NCBI GenBank assembly: GCA_945871065.1
Contig: CAMBUL010000020.1
Location: forward strand, 1-36,932
Source of the DNA: Chthoniobacter flavus
GTDB lineage: Bacteria; Verrucomicrobiota; Verrucomicrobiia; Chthoniobacterales; JACTMZ01
Direction: 5' to 3'
DNA: 36,932 nucleotides
In this document: piece by piece, positions 1 through 7,783 of the stretch
Layout: every line of letters begins with the position of its first letter
Position numbering within the stretch: the stretch's first letter is position 1
Program-made: the position numbers and the translations under genes
Notes under the pieces: generated by a model
Database searches by the model: none
Seen by the model: the letters and a program-made list of their open reading frames with translations, nothing else
What the model was told of the DNA's origin: nothing

Positions 1-315
1 CCCGTGGCCGGACTTTGTCACGACCCTCACAAAAAGGACCAAGACGCACTCCGGGTGTTCCTACGGCTCCGCTTCGCTGCGCCTCCGGAACACCCGGAGT
101 GCGTCAGTCAGGCAGAACCACTTTTACAGACAGATTGTTGCACTACCGAAGCGGACTTTACCGGCGGTGGATTGGAGCTCACAAGCTACGTGCGACCGGG
201 TAAAATTTTCACTGCAAACGAAGCCCTGATGATCGAAACGGTCGGTCAATTGCGCGCAGAGACATTTCGCGTGGTTCTTAAAGCAGTGGCAGAGCTATTC
301 GCGCCAAACCCTTAA
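1..315 (+). pseudogene. MazF/PemK-like toxin C-terminal remnant (5' end outside window or decayed)
   Basis: The last ~45 codons read as the C-terminal part of a MazF/PemK-type endoribonuclease toxin: an LTSYVRPGKIFTANEAL stretch, then a helix ending in ...VAELF and a TAA stop at 313-315. In this family that part forms the final strand and helix of the SH3-like barrel. The upstream codons (about 1-140) stay open from the window edge but do not look like MazF; they run through a perfect 63-bp palindrome (43-105). I infer that the gene was interrupted or decayed by the palindromic element, so only its 3' end survives. No antitoxin gene is visible in the window, though one could lie to the left. 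The family call for the tail is fairly good; pseudogene status is inference, because the 5' part is outside the window. Confidence 0.5.
43..105. repeat. Perfect 63-bp palindromic element with 19-bp arms
   Basis: The arms at 43-61 and 87-105 are exact reverse complements (gacgcactccgggtgttcc and its complement), separated by a 25-nt GC-rich centre at 62-86. A 19-bp perfect stem with no T-run is not a typical intrinsic terminator and resembles REP-like or other dispersed palindromic elements. It lies in frame inside the open stretch leading into the MazF-like tail. No second copy was noticed in the window. Confidence 0.7.
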
Positions 316-405
316 AAAGCTAAGTAGCCGGAGGCGTAGCCGAGGGCAGCGTGCGGCAGACGCGGGTTGTCCTTTGTCGGCGATCCACACCGCCAAGCAG
401 TTCGA

Positions 406-1545
406 TTAACCTCGCCTTCTCCCCGCCCACCAGAGCGCGCCCGCACCGGCCATGACAAGGAGGGCGTAGGTCGAGGGCTCCGGAACGACGCTGACGATCC
501 ACGGAGCGACCTGCGAGACCCGGGTTTTGTAGCTCACGTCGCCATAGAGACCACGACTGCCGGCATTGGCGGCATCGCCATACAGATAGTCCCACGGATT
601 GACCCCCCAGGAGGAGATTCCGGCAATTTTCCAATCTTCCCCGTCGTGGATGAAGGTCGGTCCGCCGCTGTCGCCCGGGGCGGTGCTGCCCTCGACAACG
701 TTGCCGTCGACCACCAACTGGTCGAGCAAACTGTTCGTTCCTGCGATGGTGCCGGCCGGGTCCAGCGCGGTGACGATACGGGCCGATTCGTCCCAAAGCC
801 ACGGTTGGCCGCTGCTGTCATAACCACTCCCCAACGTGTTTTGCGGTTCGTTGGCGCCGTCAAAGTCCGTGGCCAGCAATCCGCCGGCGAGTCCCGCATT
901 GGTTTGGGCCGTGACGCGGTCGATACGGTTCATTTCTGCGAAGACCTGCACGGGGGAATTGGTCGGTTGCTGCGACCAAGGTTCGGTGCCGGTGCCGATC
1001 AACCCGGCGCCGAGAGTGATGCCCACTTGGCCTGCTTCGTTCGAAGCGGTGTAAAGCCGGGGAAAAGCGATGGTGTTGGTGATCGGGCTCGCGAGGCGGA
1101 ACAGGGCCACGTCCCAGCCTTGGGAAGGACTGCCAACTCCATCGATCAAAGGTGGCGGCGGTGCTGACCAAAGCGGGTGCATGACGATGGAGGAGAGGTC
1201 CGCGACATTGGTCACGCCGGCCAGCACGAAACTAAGCGAGCTTACCTCGCCGGGGGGCTTCAAGCTGTGCCCGGCGGTGAGGACCCACTCATTATTGAGG
1301 AGGGTCCCCGAAGATCTGGAGCTCCTGCCATCAGACAGGTCTAAGCGGAACCAGCCGACCGCTTCGAAGATCGGGTAGTTGCCGTAGTCCTGCGCCAAGG
1401 CGCTGCTGGCGGCGAATCCGTTGGTTCCGCCGTAGGTAAAGCCATCAGCGATCGTGATCGCTCGCAGGTCGATCGGCGCGAGCAGAGCCAAGGCGGTAAG
1501 CCCGGCAAGTGCCGATCTGGTCACAGTTGGTGGTAGCGGCAGCAA
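406..1545 (-). CDS. Secreted trypsin-like serine protease with PEP-CTERM sorting tail
   Basis: This is an S1-family (chymotrypsin fold) protease of 379 residues. The catalytic triad is visible: His93 in VLTAGHS, Asp145 in GWDVALFRL and Ser293 in PGDSGGP. An N-terminal hydrophobic stretch (about residues 8-28, ending in LRA) is a signal peptide. The C-terminus (354-379) is a textbook PEP-CTERM signal: VPEPSTYALL, a hydrophobic segment, then an Arg-rich end (GRRRG), expected to be handled by an exosortase/archaeosortase-type enzyme. The product should therefore act at the cell surface or in the extracellular matrix. The start is uncertain: codon 1 is TTG at 1545, and a GTG at 1524 would also give a good signal peptide; neither has a clear Shine-Dalgarno sequence. 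It is transcribed away from the MazF remnant, with its own upstream region at 1546-1681. Substrate unknown. Confidence 0.88.
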   Translation of the reverse strand: MLPLPPTVTRSALAGLTALALLAPIDLRAITIADGFTYGGTNGFAASSALAQDYGNYPIFEAVGWFRLDLSDGRSSRSSGTLLNNEWVLTAGHSLKPPGEVSSLSFVLAGVTNVADLSSIVMHPLWSAPPPPLIDGVGSPSQGWDVALFRLASPITNTIAFPRLYTASNEAGQVGITLGAGLIGTGTEPWSQQPTNSPVQVFAEMNRIDRVTAQTNAGLAGGLLATDFDGANEPQNTLGSGYDSSGQPWLWDESARIVTALDPAGTIAGTNSLLDQLVVDGNVVEGSTAPGDSGGPTFIHDGEDWKIAGISSWGVNPWDYLYGDAANAGSRGLYGDVSYKTRVSQVAPWIVSVVPEPSTYALLVMAGAGALWWAGRRRG

Positions 1546-1681
1546 ACAAATATCAAATTACCGAAATGGCGTCTCCAGTCAAGCCGCGGAAGGTCGAGGA
1601 CTTCGTTGATGCGGATACCGAGGCGTCCGCCCCATTACCCCGCGCTAACCGTGATCCGATCGACCACTTTCCCGCCCTGAT

Positions 1682-2188
1682 TCAGCGGATGATGGTCAGG
1701 GTGTGGGTATAGGAGCCGTTTTCGTTACGGACGGTGGTGACTTCGCCGTCGATACCGACGTATTTACCCGTACCGCCAACGATGGCCCGCGTCACAGGCT
1801 GATCCGAGGGGAGCAGTTGGTCATTTTCGTAGTAGTAGCTCACTCCGAGGACGCTTATCTGACCATCGGGCAGATCAAAGACCGCCGTGACCATTCGCTC
1901 TTCACGATCTTTGCGCCATCCAGCGTTGGTTCCACCTACCTTGATTATTGAGCCCATGAAAGAACCGTAGGGTTTTCCATCCTTCTCGACCTGGGTCTCG
2001 AAAACGGTGGTGTCACCAGCGGTGCCAAGGGGATTCAACTCCAATGACGTGAGCTGGACTGAAGCACCATCGATCTGAGTCAGGACCAGTGTCTCGTTCG
2101 GAGGGCTGCAACCTGCCAACGTCACCACAATAGTGACGGCAAGAACTGCGGAGACAAATGCTGAAGGTGGCTTTTTTATGAAACTCAT
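1682..2188 (-). CDS. Small lipoprotein with allene-oxide-cyclase/dirigent-like barrel domain
   Basis: The 168-residue product starts MSFIKKPPSAF and has a lipoprotein signal ending in the lipobox LAGC, so it is probably lipidated at Cys after export. The mature part alternates short beta strands. It ends in AIVGGTGKYVGIDGEV followed by YTHTLTI, a pattern I associate with allene oxide cyclase/dirigent-like barrels in bacterial secreted proteins. The start at 2188 was preferred over an in-frame ATG at 2230 because a GGAGGGAG ribosome site precedes it and the lipoprotein signal begins there. It lies 42 bp downstream of the amine oxidase gene on the same strand, so the two may be co-transcribed. 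The barrel call is by eye; no catalytic function is claimed. Confidence 0.7.
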   Translation of the reverse strand: MSFIKKPPSAFVSAVLAVTIVVTLAGCSPPNETLVLTQIDGASVQLTSLELNPLGTAGDTTVFETQVEKDGKPYGSFMGSIIKVGGTNAGWRKDREERMVTAVFDLPDGQISVLGVSYYYENDQLLPSDQPVTRAIVGGTGKYVGIDGEVTTVRNENGSYTHTLTIIR

Positions 2189-2230
2189 GATGGCTGCTCC
2201 CTCCGCAAACTTGGCGCCTGCGGGGAGCAA

Positions 2231-3703
2231 CTACAAATTCAAATTGCGGGCCAATCGTTTGGCCAGCACAGCTCCGCTATGCAAACCACCTTCCATATAA
2301 CCGGTGAAGAGAAGGCTGCTATATTCCCCGGCAAAAAAGAGACGGTCTTCGAAGCCCTGGGCGAGAAGCGGATAAACCGAGGTGACTTCCCCCGGGGAGG
2401 GAGCGGTGTAGCCGCACCGGGTCCATTTTTCACTGGGCCACCCCATGAACATACCCTCTTCAAAGTGCCGGCCAAAGCCGGGGTAGATGGCCCCGATTTG
2501 TTTTTCGAAAAACGCCTTGCGCGCCTCCGCCGGGACGTCGAGGCAATCCTGAGCGGCCTGTCCCCCGGAAAAGACGGTGAGGCAGGCCGGATCCTTCCCG
2601 TCCTGCGGTTGGGCATCCGTACCCTCCCAAGTGCAGCCGATCGGGGTGTCGGTGAGCGAATCGGGGTGCAATCCCTTGTCCGTCCAAAAAGGCCGGTCGA
2701 CTTTGGCCAAGTATTTGATGGCTGGGCCGGTCGTCGGGCGATAGGCCGGAGGAAGCTCGGGCTCGACCTGAAAATGATCCCAGGTACTGGGAGGAGCGGT
2801 CAGGACGACCAGATCGGCTTCGTGCTTTTGGCCTGAAGCGGTGTGCACCGTGACACCGGCACCATGGCATTGGATAAGCGTCACGGGGGTGTTCAAATCG
2901 ATGCGGTTTGATCCGATGCTCTCGGCAAGTTTGAAGGCCAGCGTTTGGTTGCCACCGACACAGCGATAGATTTCGGACTCGGTCCAGAAGACCTCGAAAC
3001 CCCCTCCGGCAATGGTCGAGAGGCAGGCCAGATAACTGGCCTGCTCCGGCCAGGTGGCACCGTCATTGGCCAGCACGGTGAGGGCCGCGTGGCGCAGCCG
3101 TTCCCCGACATCCCAGCGGGCGGCTGCTTGGGAGAGGCTGGTTGCATCCCACTTGGCGGCCTGGGCCGACGCCCATGGCTGCTCGAGATTCACTTGGCGG
3201 GCGTCGGCGTTCATGAGCTGTAAGGTGCGATCCAAACCCTCCCACAACTTTTCCAGTTCCGTCCCGGAATACCGCGTGCCCCCCAACAGGATGGGCGATT
3301 CGTCATCATGGGGAGAGGTCATCTCGCGGAGTTCCAAGCCGAACAATTTTGCGTAAGCCATCCAGGTGGGATGGTTGGACCCGATCAGTTCCGCCCCACC
3401 TTCCACCACACTGCCCGGGATGAACTTATGGAGGGAAAGAACCCGCCCGCCGATGCGGTTGCGAGCTTCCAAGATGCGCACGTCCGCTCCGGCTTGCTGC
3501 AGTTGGTATCCACAGCTCAACCCTCCGAACCCCGCTCCGATCACGAGCACACGCGGACTCGCGGCGCGGCCGGCCGCCGGGCGTCCTCCGAGCATGAGCG
3601 CGGCTCCCGCGGCGAGTGTCGTCTTGAGAAACTGACGGCGGGTCGGGCCATCGGGAACAGCTCCAACTTGGCGGGCAATGGTTGAGACAAGCGAGGGTTT
3701 CAT
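2231..3703 (-). CDS. Tat-exported FAD-dependent amine oxidase (flavin monoamine oxidase family)
   Basis: The 490-residue product has a twin-arginine signal (TRRQFLK at 21-27, followed by an Ala/Gly-rich hydrophobic segment), so it is probably exported folded with its flavin. An FAD-binding Rossmann motif follows (RVLVIGAGFGGLSCGY from about 51, with the ribose-binding Glu79 in ILEARNRIGGRV). The C-terminus carries the family's second FAD-contacting region (LFFAGEYSSLLFTGYMEGG). Family members oxidise primary or secondary amines, or protoporphyrinogen-like and polyamine substrates, giving an aldehyde or imine plus H2O2; the substrate here cannot be read from sequence. It precedes the small lipoprotein gene by 42 bp in a probable two-gene unit. 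Length matches the family. Confidence 0.9.
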   Translation of the reverse strand: MKPSLVSTIARQVGAVPDGPTRRQFLKTTLAAGAALMLGGRPAAGRAASPRVLVIGAGFGGLSCGYQLQQAGADVRILEARNRIGGRVLSLHKFIPGSVVEGGAELIGSNHPTWMAYAKLFGLELREMTSPHDDESPILLGGTRYSGTELEKLWEGLDRTLQLMNADARQVNLEQPWASAQAAKWDATSLSQAAARWDVGERLRHAALTVLANDGATWPEQASYLACLSTIAGGGFEVFWTESEIYRCVGGNQTLAFKLAESIGSNRIDLNTPVTLIQCHGAGVTVHTASGQKHEADLVVLTAPPSTWDHFQVEPELPPAYRPTTGPAIKYLAKVDRPFWTDKGLHPDSLTDTPIGCTWEGTDAQPQDGKDPACLTVFSGGQAAQDCLDVPAEARKAFFEKQIGAIYPGFGRHFEEGMFMGWPSEKWTRCGYTAPSPGEVTSVYPLLAQGFEDRLFFAGEYSSLLFTGYMEGGLHSGAVLAKRLARNLNL

Positions 3704-3853
3704 CGGTCCAGAGATTGTTAATTTTCCGATCGGGCGGTGTCAAAAAAATAGCCGACCGAGGGAAAGTATGGGGGAAGACACGGCGGGTCCCCCACCCGCC
3801 GGGTGACACCCTCAAACAGCCCGAAGCGCGATGTTCGGCCAGTTGGCCTCGTA
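3704..3853. other. Intergenic stretch with GC hairpin downstream of the kelch gene
   Basis: This 150-bp gap separates the kelch gene from the amine oxidase gene. It holds a perfect 8-bp stem (CGGCGGGT at 3781-3788 and ACCCGCCG at 3794-3801) around a C5 loop. A run of seven A follows on the plus strand near 3740-3746, which reads as a T-run on the minus strand, but it is too far from the stem for a classical intrinsic terminator. It may help end kelch transcription or contain the amine oxidase promoter. Confidence 0.3.
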
Positions 3854-5029
3854 TTACCGGGAGCGGGTTTGGCGCCACCTCATCCACCCGAGCCCGCCGG
3901 CGACGGTCGTGAGGAGCAAGGCGCAGATCGATGGCTCGGGGACAGTGTAAATTTCGGCACTGCGGAGGAAGCCGGCGGCATCCTGCCCACCGACAATGAG
4001 GACATGACCGTCCTCGAGCAGGGTCTCGGTGTGGCGCCATCGCGCCGTATTCATGGAGCCGGTGGCGGAGAACAAGCCGCTGGCCGGATCATACAGCTCG
4101 GCCGAAGCGAGAGGGGTCTGCAAGTTATAGCCGCCGGCGATCAAAACCGTACCGTCGCCGAGGAGGGTCGCGGTTTGGCGTCCGCGCGCCTCCCCCATCG
4201 ACCCGGTGCCCCCGAACAACCCGGAAGCAGTGTCATAAATTTCGGCCGAAGCCAGCGTCCCGTCCGTCCCGTTCTCATAGCCACCCGCGAGCAGCACCCC
4301 GCCCTCCGGCAAGAGAGTCGCCGTGGGGTAGCGCCGGGCCACCGACATGTCGCCGGTCGGCGCGAAAACGCCGGTGGAGGGTTGGTAAATTTCCGGGGTG
4401 TTGACGTAGGTTCCGTTGTAGCCGCCGGCGACCAGGACGGTGGCGTCCGGCAGCACCGTGGCGGTGTGGTTGCGGCGCGCCACGTCCATGGATCCGGTCA
4501 GCGAGAAGGTTCCGGACGCGGGGTCGTAAAGTTCGGCCGAGGCCAGAGGCGTTCCCGTGCTCGTGCCCTCGTAGCCCCCAGCAACCAGGACCCGACCGTT
4601 CCCGAGCAGTGTCACCGTCGGGTTCAGGCGTGAGGTAAGCAGCGATCCGGTCAAAGAAAATGTGCCGGTGGCCGGATTGAAAAGCTCCACCGAGGTGGTC
4701 GACACATTGTTGCTGTCCTCACCCCCGACAATGAGCACCCTGCCGTCGGGAAGCAGGGTGGCATTGGCGGCAAAGCGGGCCGTGCCCAGGGGGCCGGTCG
4801 GCAAAAAGGTGGCCGTGCGCGGATCATAAATCTCCGCCGTGCTGAGCGCCTGGAGCGAGGCATCGGCCCCTCCACAAACCAGCACCCGCCCATCGCCGAG
4901 CAAGGTCGCGGTATGCAGGGAGCGGGCGGAGGACATTCCTCCGGTCAGGGTGAAGGTGCCCGGAGCGGCCGCACCGGACGGCGGAAGAGCAACGAAGCCG
5001 AGAAAAAGAAGCAACAGGAACTGCGCCAC
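3854..5029 (-). CDS. Secreted seven-repeat kelch beta-propeller protein with PEP-CTERM tail
   Basis: The mature protein is seven near-identical kelch-like repeats of about 46-50 residues, each with the pattern (A/S)xxxYDPxxGxFxxTGxMxxAR, xxTATLLxDGxVLxxGG. They should close into one seven-bladed propeller, as in kelch/galactose-oxidase-type domains. The C-terminus has VPEPSICALLLTTVAGG, then an Arg-containing end, a PEP-CTERM anchor like that of the protease at 406-1545. I chose the GTG at 5029: AGGGAG lies 6-8 bases upstream, and the first residues (VAQFLLLLFLGFVAL) form a clean signal peptide. The longer frame to 5191 would overlap the divergent small gene and put 54 non-signal residues in front. 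No catalytic Cys/Tyr pair typical of galactose oxidase was recognised, so a binding or structural surface role is more likely. Confidence 0.85.
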   Translation of the reverse strand: MAQFLLLLFLGFVALPPSGAAAPGTFTLTGGMSSARSLHTATLLGDGRVLVCGGADASLQALSTAEIYDPRTATFLPTGPLGTARFAANATLLPDGRVLIVGGEDSNNVSTTSVELFNPATGTFSLTGSLLTSRLNPTVTLLGNGRVLVAGGYEGTSTGTPLASAELYDPASGTFSLTGSMDVARRNHTATVLPDATVLVAGGYNGTYVNTPEIYQPSTGVFAPTGDMSVARRYPTATLLPEGGVLLAGGYENGTDGTLASAEIYDTASGLFGGTGSMGEARGRQTATLLGDGTVLIAGGYNLQTPLASAELYDPASGLFSATGSMNTARWRHTETLLEDGHVLIVGGQDAAGFLRSAEIYTVPEPSICALLLTTVAGGLGWMRWRQTRSR

Positions 5030-5181
5030 GGTGTGCTCCCTACGGCCCGGAGAGCCGGAAAGCCAATCAAATCTGGCCTGGAGGAGGTAAACTCCGACCG
5101 GCCGGCGGGAGGATGGAGGGATCTGAGACTCGACCAAGATGCAAATTGACTTTTGGCCCGCGGCGCTCCAGGCTTGCCGAC

Positions 5182-5379
5182 ATGAAAGCATTCCAAACCA
5201 CCCTCGCTCTCCTCGTCTTAGCCCTTACCCCCGTGATGTCCGCCTCGGAGAAGGTTATTGATAAGGACGGCTGCGTCGCCGGCCAACCCTGCAAGTGCAA
5301 GGATTGCGGTTACGTTTGCGGTTCGGACGCCTGCAAAGCGACCGCAGCCTGCAAAGACGACGCCTGCAGCAAGTCCTGA
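5182..5379 (+). CDS. Small secreted protein with eight cysteines
   Basis: This 65-residue ORF begins with a signal peptide (MKAFQTTLALLVLALTPVMSA). The ~44-residue mature part holds eight Cys (31, 37, 39, 42, 46, 51, 57, 62) mixed with Lys and Asp, including a KCKDC stretch. The composition recalls metallothionein-like or other metal-binding small proteins, but I recognise no named family. No good Shine-Dalgarno sequence precedes the ATG. It diverges from the kelch gene with about 150 bp between their starts. A second small secreted CxxC protein follows at 5503, and the pair may be functionally related. Coding status is supported by the signal peptide and regular Cys spacing; function is unknown. 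Confidence 0.65.
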   Translation: MKAFQTTLALLVLALTPVMSASEKVIDKDGCVAGQPCKCKDCGYVCGSDACKATAACKDDACSKS

Positions 5380-5502
5380 GGCCACCCGAAGGTGACCCCG
5401 CCCCCCCGCCCAACTGCGGGGTGATGACCTCCGTCCCCCCGGGCCGGAACATCGCGCGAAAACTATTTGCTTATCGGAAAAAAGGTGACAAAATTCAGCG
5501 TT

Positions 5503-5643
5503 ATGAAATCACTGTTCACACTCGCCCTCACGGTCGTCTCCATGGTCGCTTTCGCCACCTCCACTTTCGCCGGCAGTTGCGGCGGATGCCCGGATGGGGA
5601 AAAGAAAGATGGTGCCAAGACCGAAGAAGGCGCCCAGAGCTAA
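5503..5643 (+). CDS. 46-residue secreted peptide with CGGC motif
   Basis: ATG at 5503 opens a 46-codon frame: a signal peptide (MKSLFTLALTVVSMVAFATS, then TFAG), then SCGGCPDGEKKDG and an acidic/Lys tail ending at TAA 5641-5643. Cys26 and Cys29 form a CxxC that could bind metal or undergo thiol-disulfide exchange. An AGGTGA sequence lies about 14 bases upstream, rather far for a ribosome site. A strong intrinsic terminator starts 23 bases after the stop, which supports real expression. The mature peptide would be only about 23 residues. No family recognised. Confidence 0.6.
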   Translation: MKSLFTLALTVVSMVAFATSTFAGSCGGCPDGEKKDGAKTEEGAQS

Positions 5644-5666
5644 GCTCTGCGCTTGAAAAATCACAG

Positions 5667-5699
5667 AAAGGCGGCCTTTTCGGCCGCCTTTCTTTTTTT
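5667..5699 (+). terminator. Rho-independent terminator after the small CGGC peptide
   Basis: A perfect 10-bp stem, AAAGGCGGCC (5667-5676) and GGCCGCCTTT (5682-5691), encloses a TTTTC loop and is followed by C and seven T. It separates the small secreted peptide genes from the SOUL gene. Confidence 0.93.
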
Positions 5700-5744
5700 G
5701 TCCGGGAAGGTGGCAAGCCCCGCGCCTTGCGGTATATTGGGGTG

Positions 5745-6296
5745 ATGAAAACCTTGGCCGCCTTTCTCGGCGTGGGCATGATGACGGTGTCAGCCATGGC
5801 CACCGAAATTCCCGATTACAAAGTGCTGGTGACCGACGGGAAGTTCGAGGTGCGGGATTATCCGGCCCTCACTTTGGTCCGCACGGCTGCCGGCGAGGGA
5901 GATTTTATGCGCTTGTTCGGCTACATTTCGGGCGGGAACGAGGCGGACGAGAAGATTGCCATGACGGCGCCGGTGCTGATGAAGGACGAGGGCGGGGAAA
6001 GCGGCATGAGCTTTATTGTGCCGCGCGATGTGGCGGCGGGAAAAGTTCCGGCGCCCAAGGATGCTGCGGTTACGATGGACGACCTGCCGGCCGGACACTT
6101 TGCGGTTTACCGCTACTCGGGCGGGCGCAACCAAAGCAACGAGCAGGAGGCACTGGGCAAATTACGCGCCTGGGTCGAGAGCCGGCAACTCCAGGTGGAA
6201 GGTGAACCGCTCTTCGGCTATTACGATCCGCCGTGGATTCCCACCTTCCTGCGCCGCAACGAGGTGATGCTGCGGGTGGCGGGGACACAGCCTTGA
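5745..6296 (+). CDS. SOUL-family haem-binding protein, exported
   Basis: The 183-residue product has a signal peptide (MKTLAAFLGVGMMTVSAMA) followed by a SOUL/HBP domain. Family hallmarks visible are IPDYKVLVTDGKFEVRDYP near the N-terminus, FMRLFGYISGGNEADEKIAMTAPV in the middle (the conserved F..L..YI.G.N....IAMT.PV signature), and a C-terminal RNEVMLRV strand. SOUL proteins bind haem or other tetrapyrroles; the physiological role in bacteria is unclear. The ATG at 5745 was chosen because it starts the signal peptide and follows GGGGTG; the frame is open further upstream but runs back through the terminator. It is followed by yebC after 65 bp. Confidence 0.9.
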   Translation: MKTLAAFLGVGMMTVSAMATEIPDYKVLVTDGKFEVRDYPALTLVRTAAGEGDFMRLFGYISGGNEADEKIAMTAPVLMKDEGGESGMSFIVPRDVAAGKVPAPKDAAVTMDDLPAGHFAVYRYSGGRNQSNEQEALGKLRAWVESRQLQVEGEPLFGYYDPPWIPTFLRRNEVMLRVAGTQP

Positions 6297-6361
6297 GGGG
6301 TCGAGGCGGAGAAGCGGCGGTCTTGAGCACCGGGCCGGCCTTGGTTTAGGGTTTCCGGCTT

Positions 6362-7093
6362 ATGGGACGTCAATGGTTGTTGGCCAAGCGCGAAGTTGCT
6401 TCGCTCCGGAAATCGCAAGCCACGGGCAAATTCATCCGGGAGATCACCATTGCGGCACGCCACGGCGGGGCGGATCCGGCGACCAACTCGCGGTTGACCG
6501 CGGCGTTGGAAAAGGCGCGGCGGGAAAGTGTACCCAAGGATGTCATCGAGCGGGCGATTGCCAAGGGTGCCGGGACCGGCAGCGACAAAGTCTCGCTCGA
6601 GCACATGACCTTCGAGGGTTACGCGCCGCACAAAGTTCCGGTCATCGTGGAAGTGTTCACCGACAACCACAATCGCACGGCCCCGGAAATCCGCGTGCTT
6701 TTCAAGAAGGGGCAACTTGGCGCCTCGGGGAGCAACAAGTTTCTTTTCGACCATGTCGGTCTCGTCGAGGCCTATGTGGCGAAGCCGGGAGTGGACCGGG
6801 AGGAAGCGGCGATCGAAGCGGGCGCCGACGAGGTGGAACCCCTCGCCCACGAGCAGAACGATGACATTCCGGCGGACGCAACCGGCGCGCGCTTCATCAC
6901 GGACCGCACGAACACGCACGGGGTGGCCAAGTGGCTGACAGATAACGGATGGACCGTGGTGACGAGCGAGTTGGGATTTGTCCCCAAGCAGTGCCCGGAA
7001 TTGTCCGCGGACCAAGGGTCGGAAGTCGGAGCGTTCCTGCAGGCGCTCGACGATCACGATGACGTGCACCGGGTCTGGGCCGCCGTGAGCTAG
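6362..7093 (+). CDS. yebC: YebC/PmpR (TACO1) family protein
   Basis: The 243-residue protein matches the YebC/TACO1 family along its length: a basic N-terminus, then EITIAARHGGADPATNSRL, the KARRESVPKDVIERAIAKG stretch, and FEGYAPHKVPVIVEVFTDN, with the later domain containing NKFLFDHVG. Family members were described as DNA-binding regulators and more recently as ribosome-associated factors helping translation of difficult (for example proline-rich) sequences. Several genes here encode Pro-rich proteins, but that link is only suggestive. In Proteobacteria yebC often sits next to ruvC; here it stands between a SOUL gene and a convergent minus-strand block. Length is normal. Confidence 0.95.
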   Translation: MGRQWLLAKREVASLRKSQATGKFIREITIAARHGGADPATNSRLTAALEKARRESVPKDVIERAIAKGAGTGSDKVSLEHMTFEGYAPHKVPVIVEVFTDNHNRTAPEIRVLFKKGQLGASGSNKFLFDHVGLVEAYVAKPGVDREEAAIEAGADEVEPLAHEQNDDIPADATGARFITDRTNTHGVAKWLTDNGWTVVTSELGFVPKQCPELSADQGSEVGAFLQALDDHDDVHRVWAAVS

Positions 7094-7150
7094 AGCTGCT
7101 GAGGGCGGCGGTCAGTCAGACAGAAGGCCGCGAGTCAAACCGGGGACCGC

Positions 7151-7762
7151 TCAGAGATGCCCGCGGGTCATGAGCGCGCCAGCCTTGGCCAGACCGCGGG
7201 GGGTGCCGAGGATTTCGGACAAGATGATGGCTTTGCGCTGGGCGGAGGAACCGGCGAGCAGGCCACGCACGTTGCCGCCTCGCCAAGCTTGGGGGGCGGC
7301 ACCACCCATCGCGGCGAAAGCCGAGGCGAGTTGTTTTGTTTTCTCGTCGGGTTGCGCGCCGCGGGCGGGCGGATGCCAGGAGGCCGCCGCAGAAAGGGGT
7401 TTGGCCGCGACAGGCTTGGGCAATGGTGGAGGTGGGGGCGCTTCTTCGAGCGAGACGAATTCCTCTTCCGCCCAGACGGGAGGTTCGGCCACCACGGGAC
7501 GGGGCGGTGGTTCGTCGGACGGCAAGCCGAGGGCGTCCATCAAATCCTTGAACGGGTCGCGCTCGGTGGCAACCCGGCGGGGAGCGGAGGTCGCCGGGGC
7601 GGGTGCGGGATGCGTGTAGACGTTGCGGCGCGTTTCCCGCCTCACCTCACGCTTTTCGACCCGGGCCGATTTGGCCGCCTCGCGTTTCTCGGCAGCCTTT
7701 TGCAGCAGCCAGTTGACCAGGCTGATCAACCCGATGACGACGAGGAGGACAAGTTGTTCCAT
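7151..7762 (-). CDS. Bitopic membrane protein with basic and Pro-rich region, last gene of the floA operon
   Basis: The 203-residue product starts with one transmembrane helix (MEQLVLLVVIGLISLVNWLL). A highly charged, probably helical basic stretch follows (KAAEKREAAKSARVEKREVRRE), then a Pro/Glu-rich low-complexity linker. A C-terminal conserved-looking segment (QRKAIILSEILGTPRGL) is the only part resembling a folded motif. I do not recognise a named family. It lies 21 bp downstream of floA, so it is probably co-transcribed and may be a membrane partner of the flotillin scaffold. The charged segment after the helix predicts an N-out/C-in orientation. Confidence 0.72.
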   Translation of the reverse strand: MEQLVLLVVIGLISLVNWLLQKAAEKREAAKSARVEKREVRRETRRNVYTHPAPAPATSAPRRVATERDPFKDLMDALGLPSDEPPPRPVVAEPPVWAEEEFVSLEEAPPPPPLPKPVAAKPLSAAASWHPPARGAQPDEKTKQLASAFAAMGGAAPQAWRGGNVRGLLAGSSAQRKAIILSEILGTPRGLAKAGALMTRGHL

Positions 7763-7783
7763 GGCGGAACCGGATGAAGCGCT

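Noticed and set aside
3781..3801. Intrinsic terminator for the kelch gene
   Set aside because: The stem is good, but no T-run follows it on the minus strand.
5397..5422. GC-rich hairpin between the two small Cys peptides
   Set aside because: Arms CCCCGC and GCGGGG are short with a long C-rich loop and no T-run; probably chance in GC-rich sequence.
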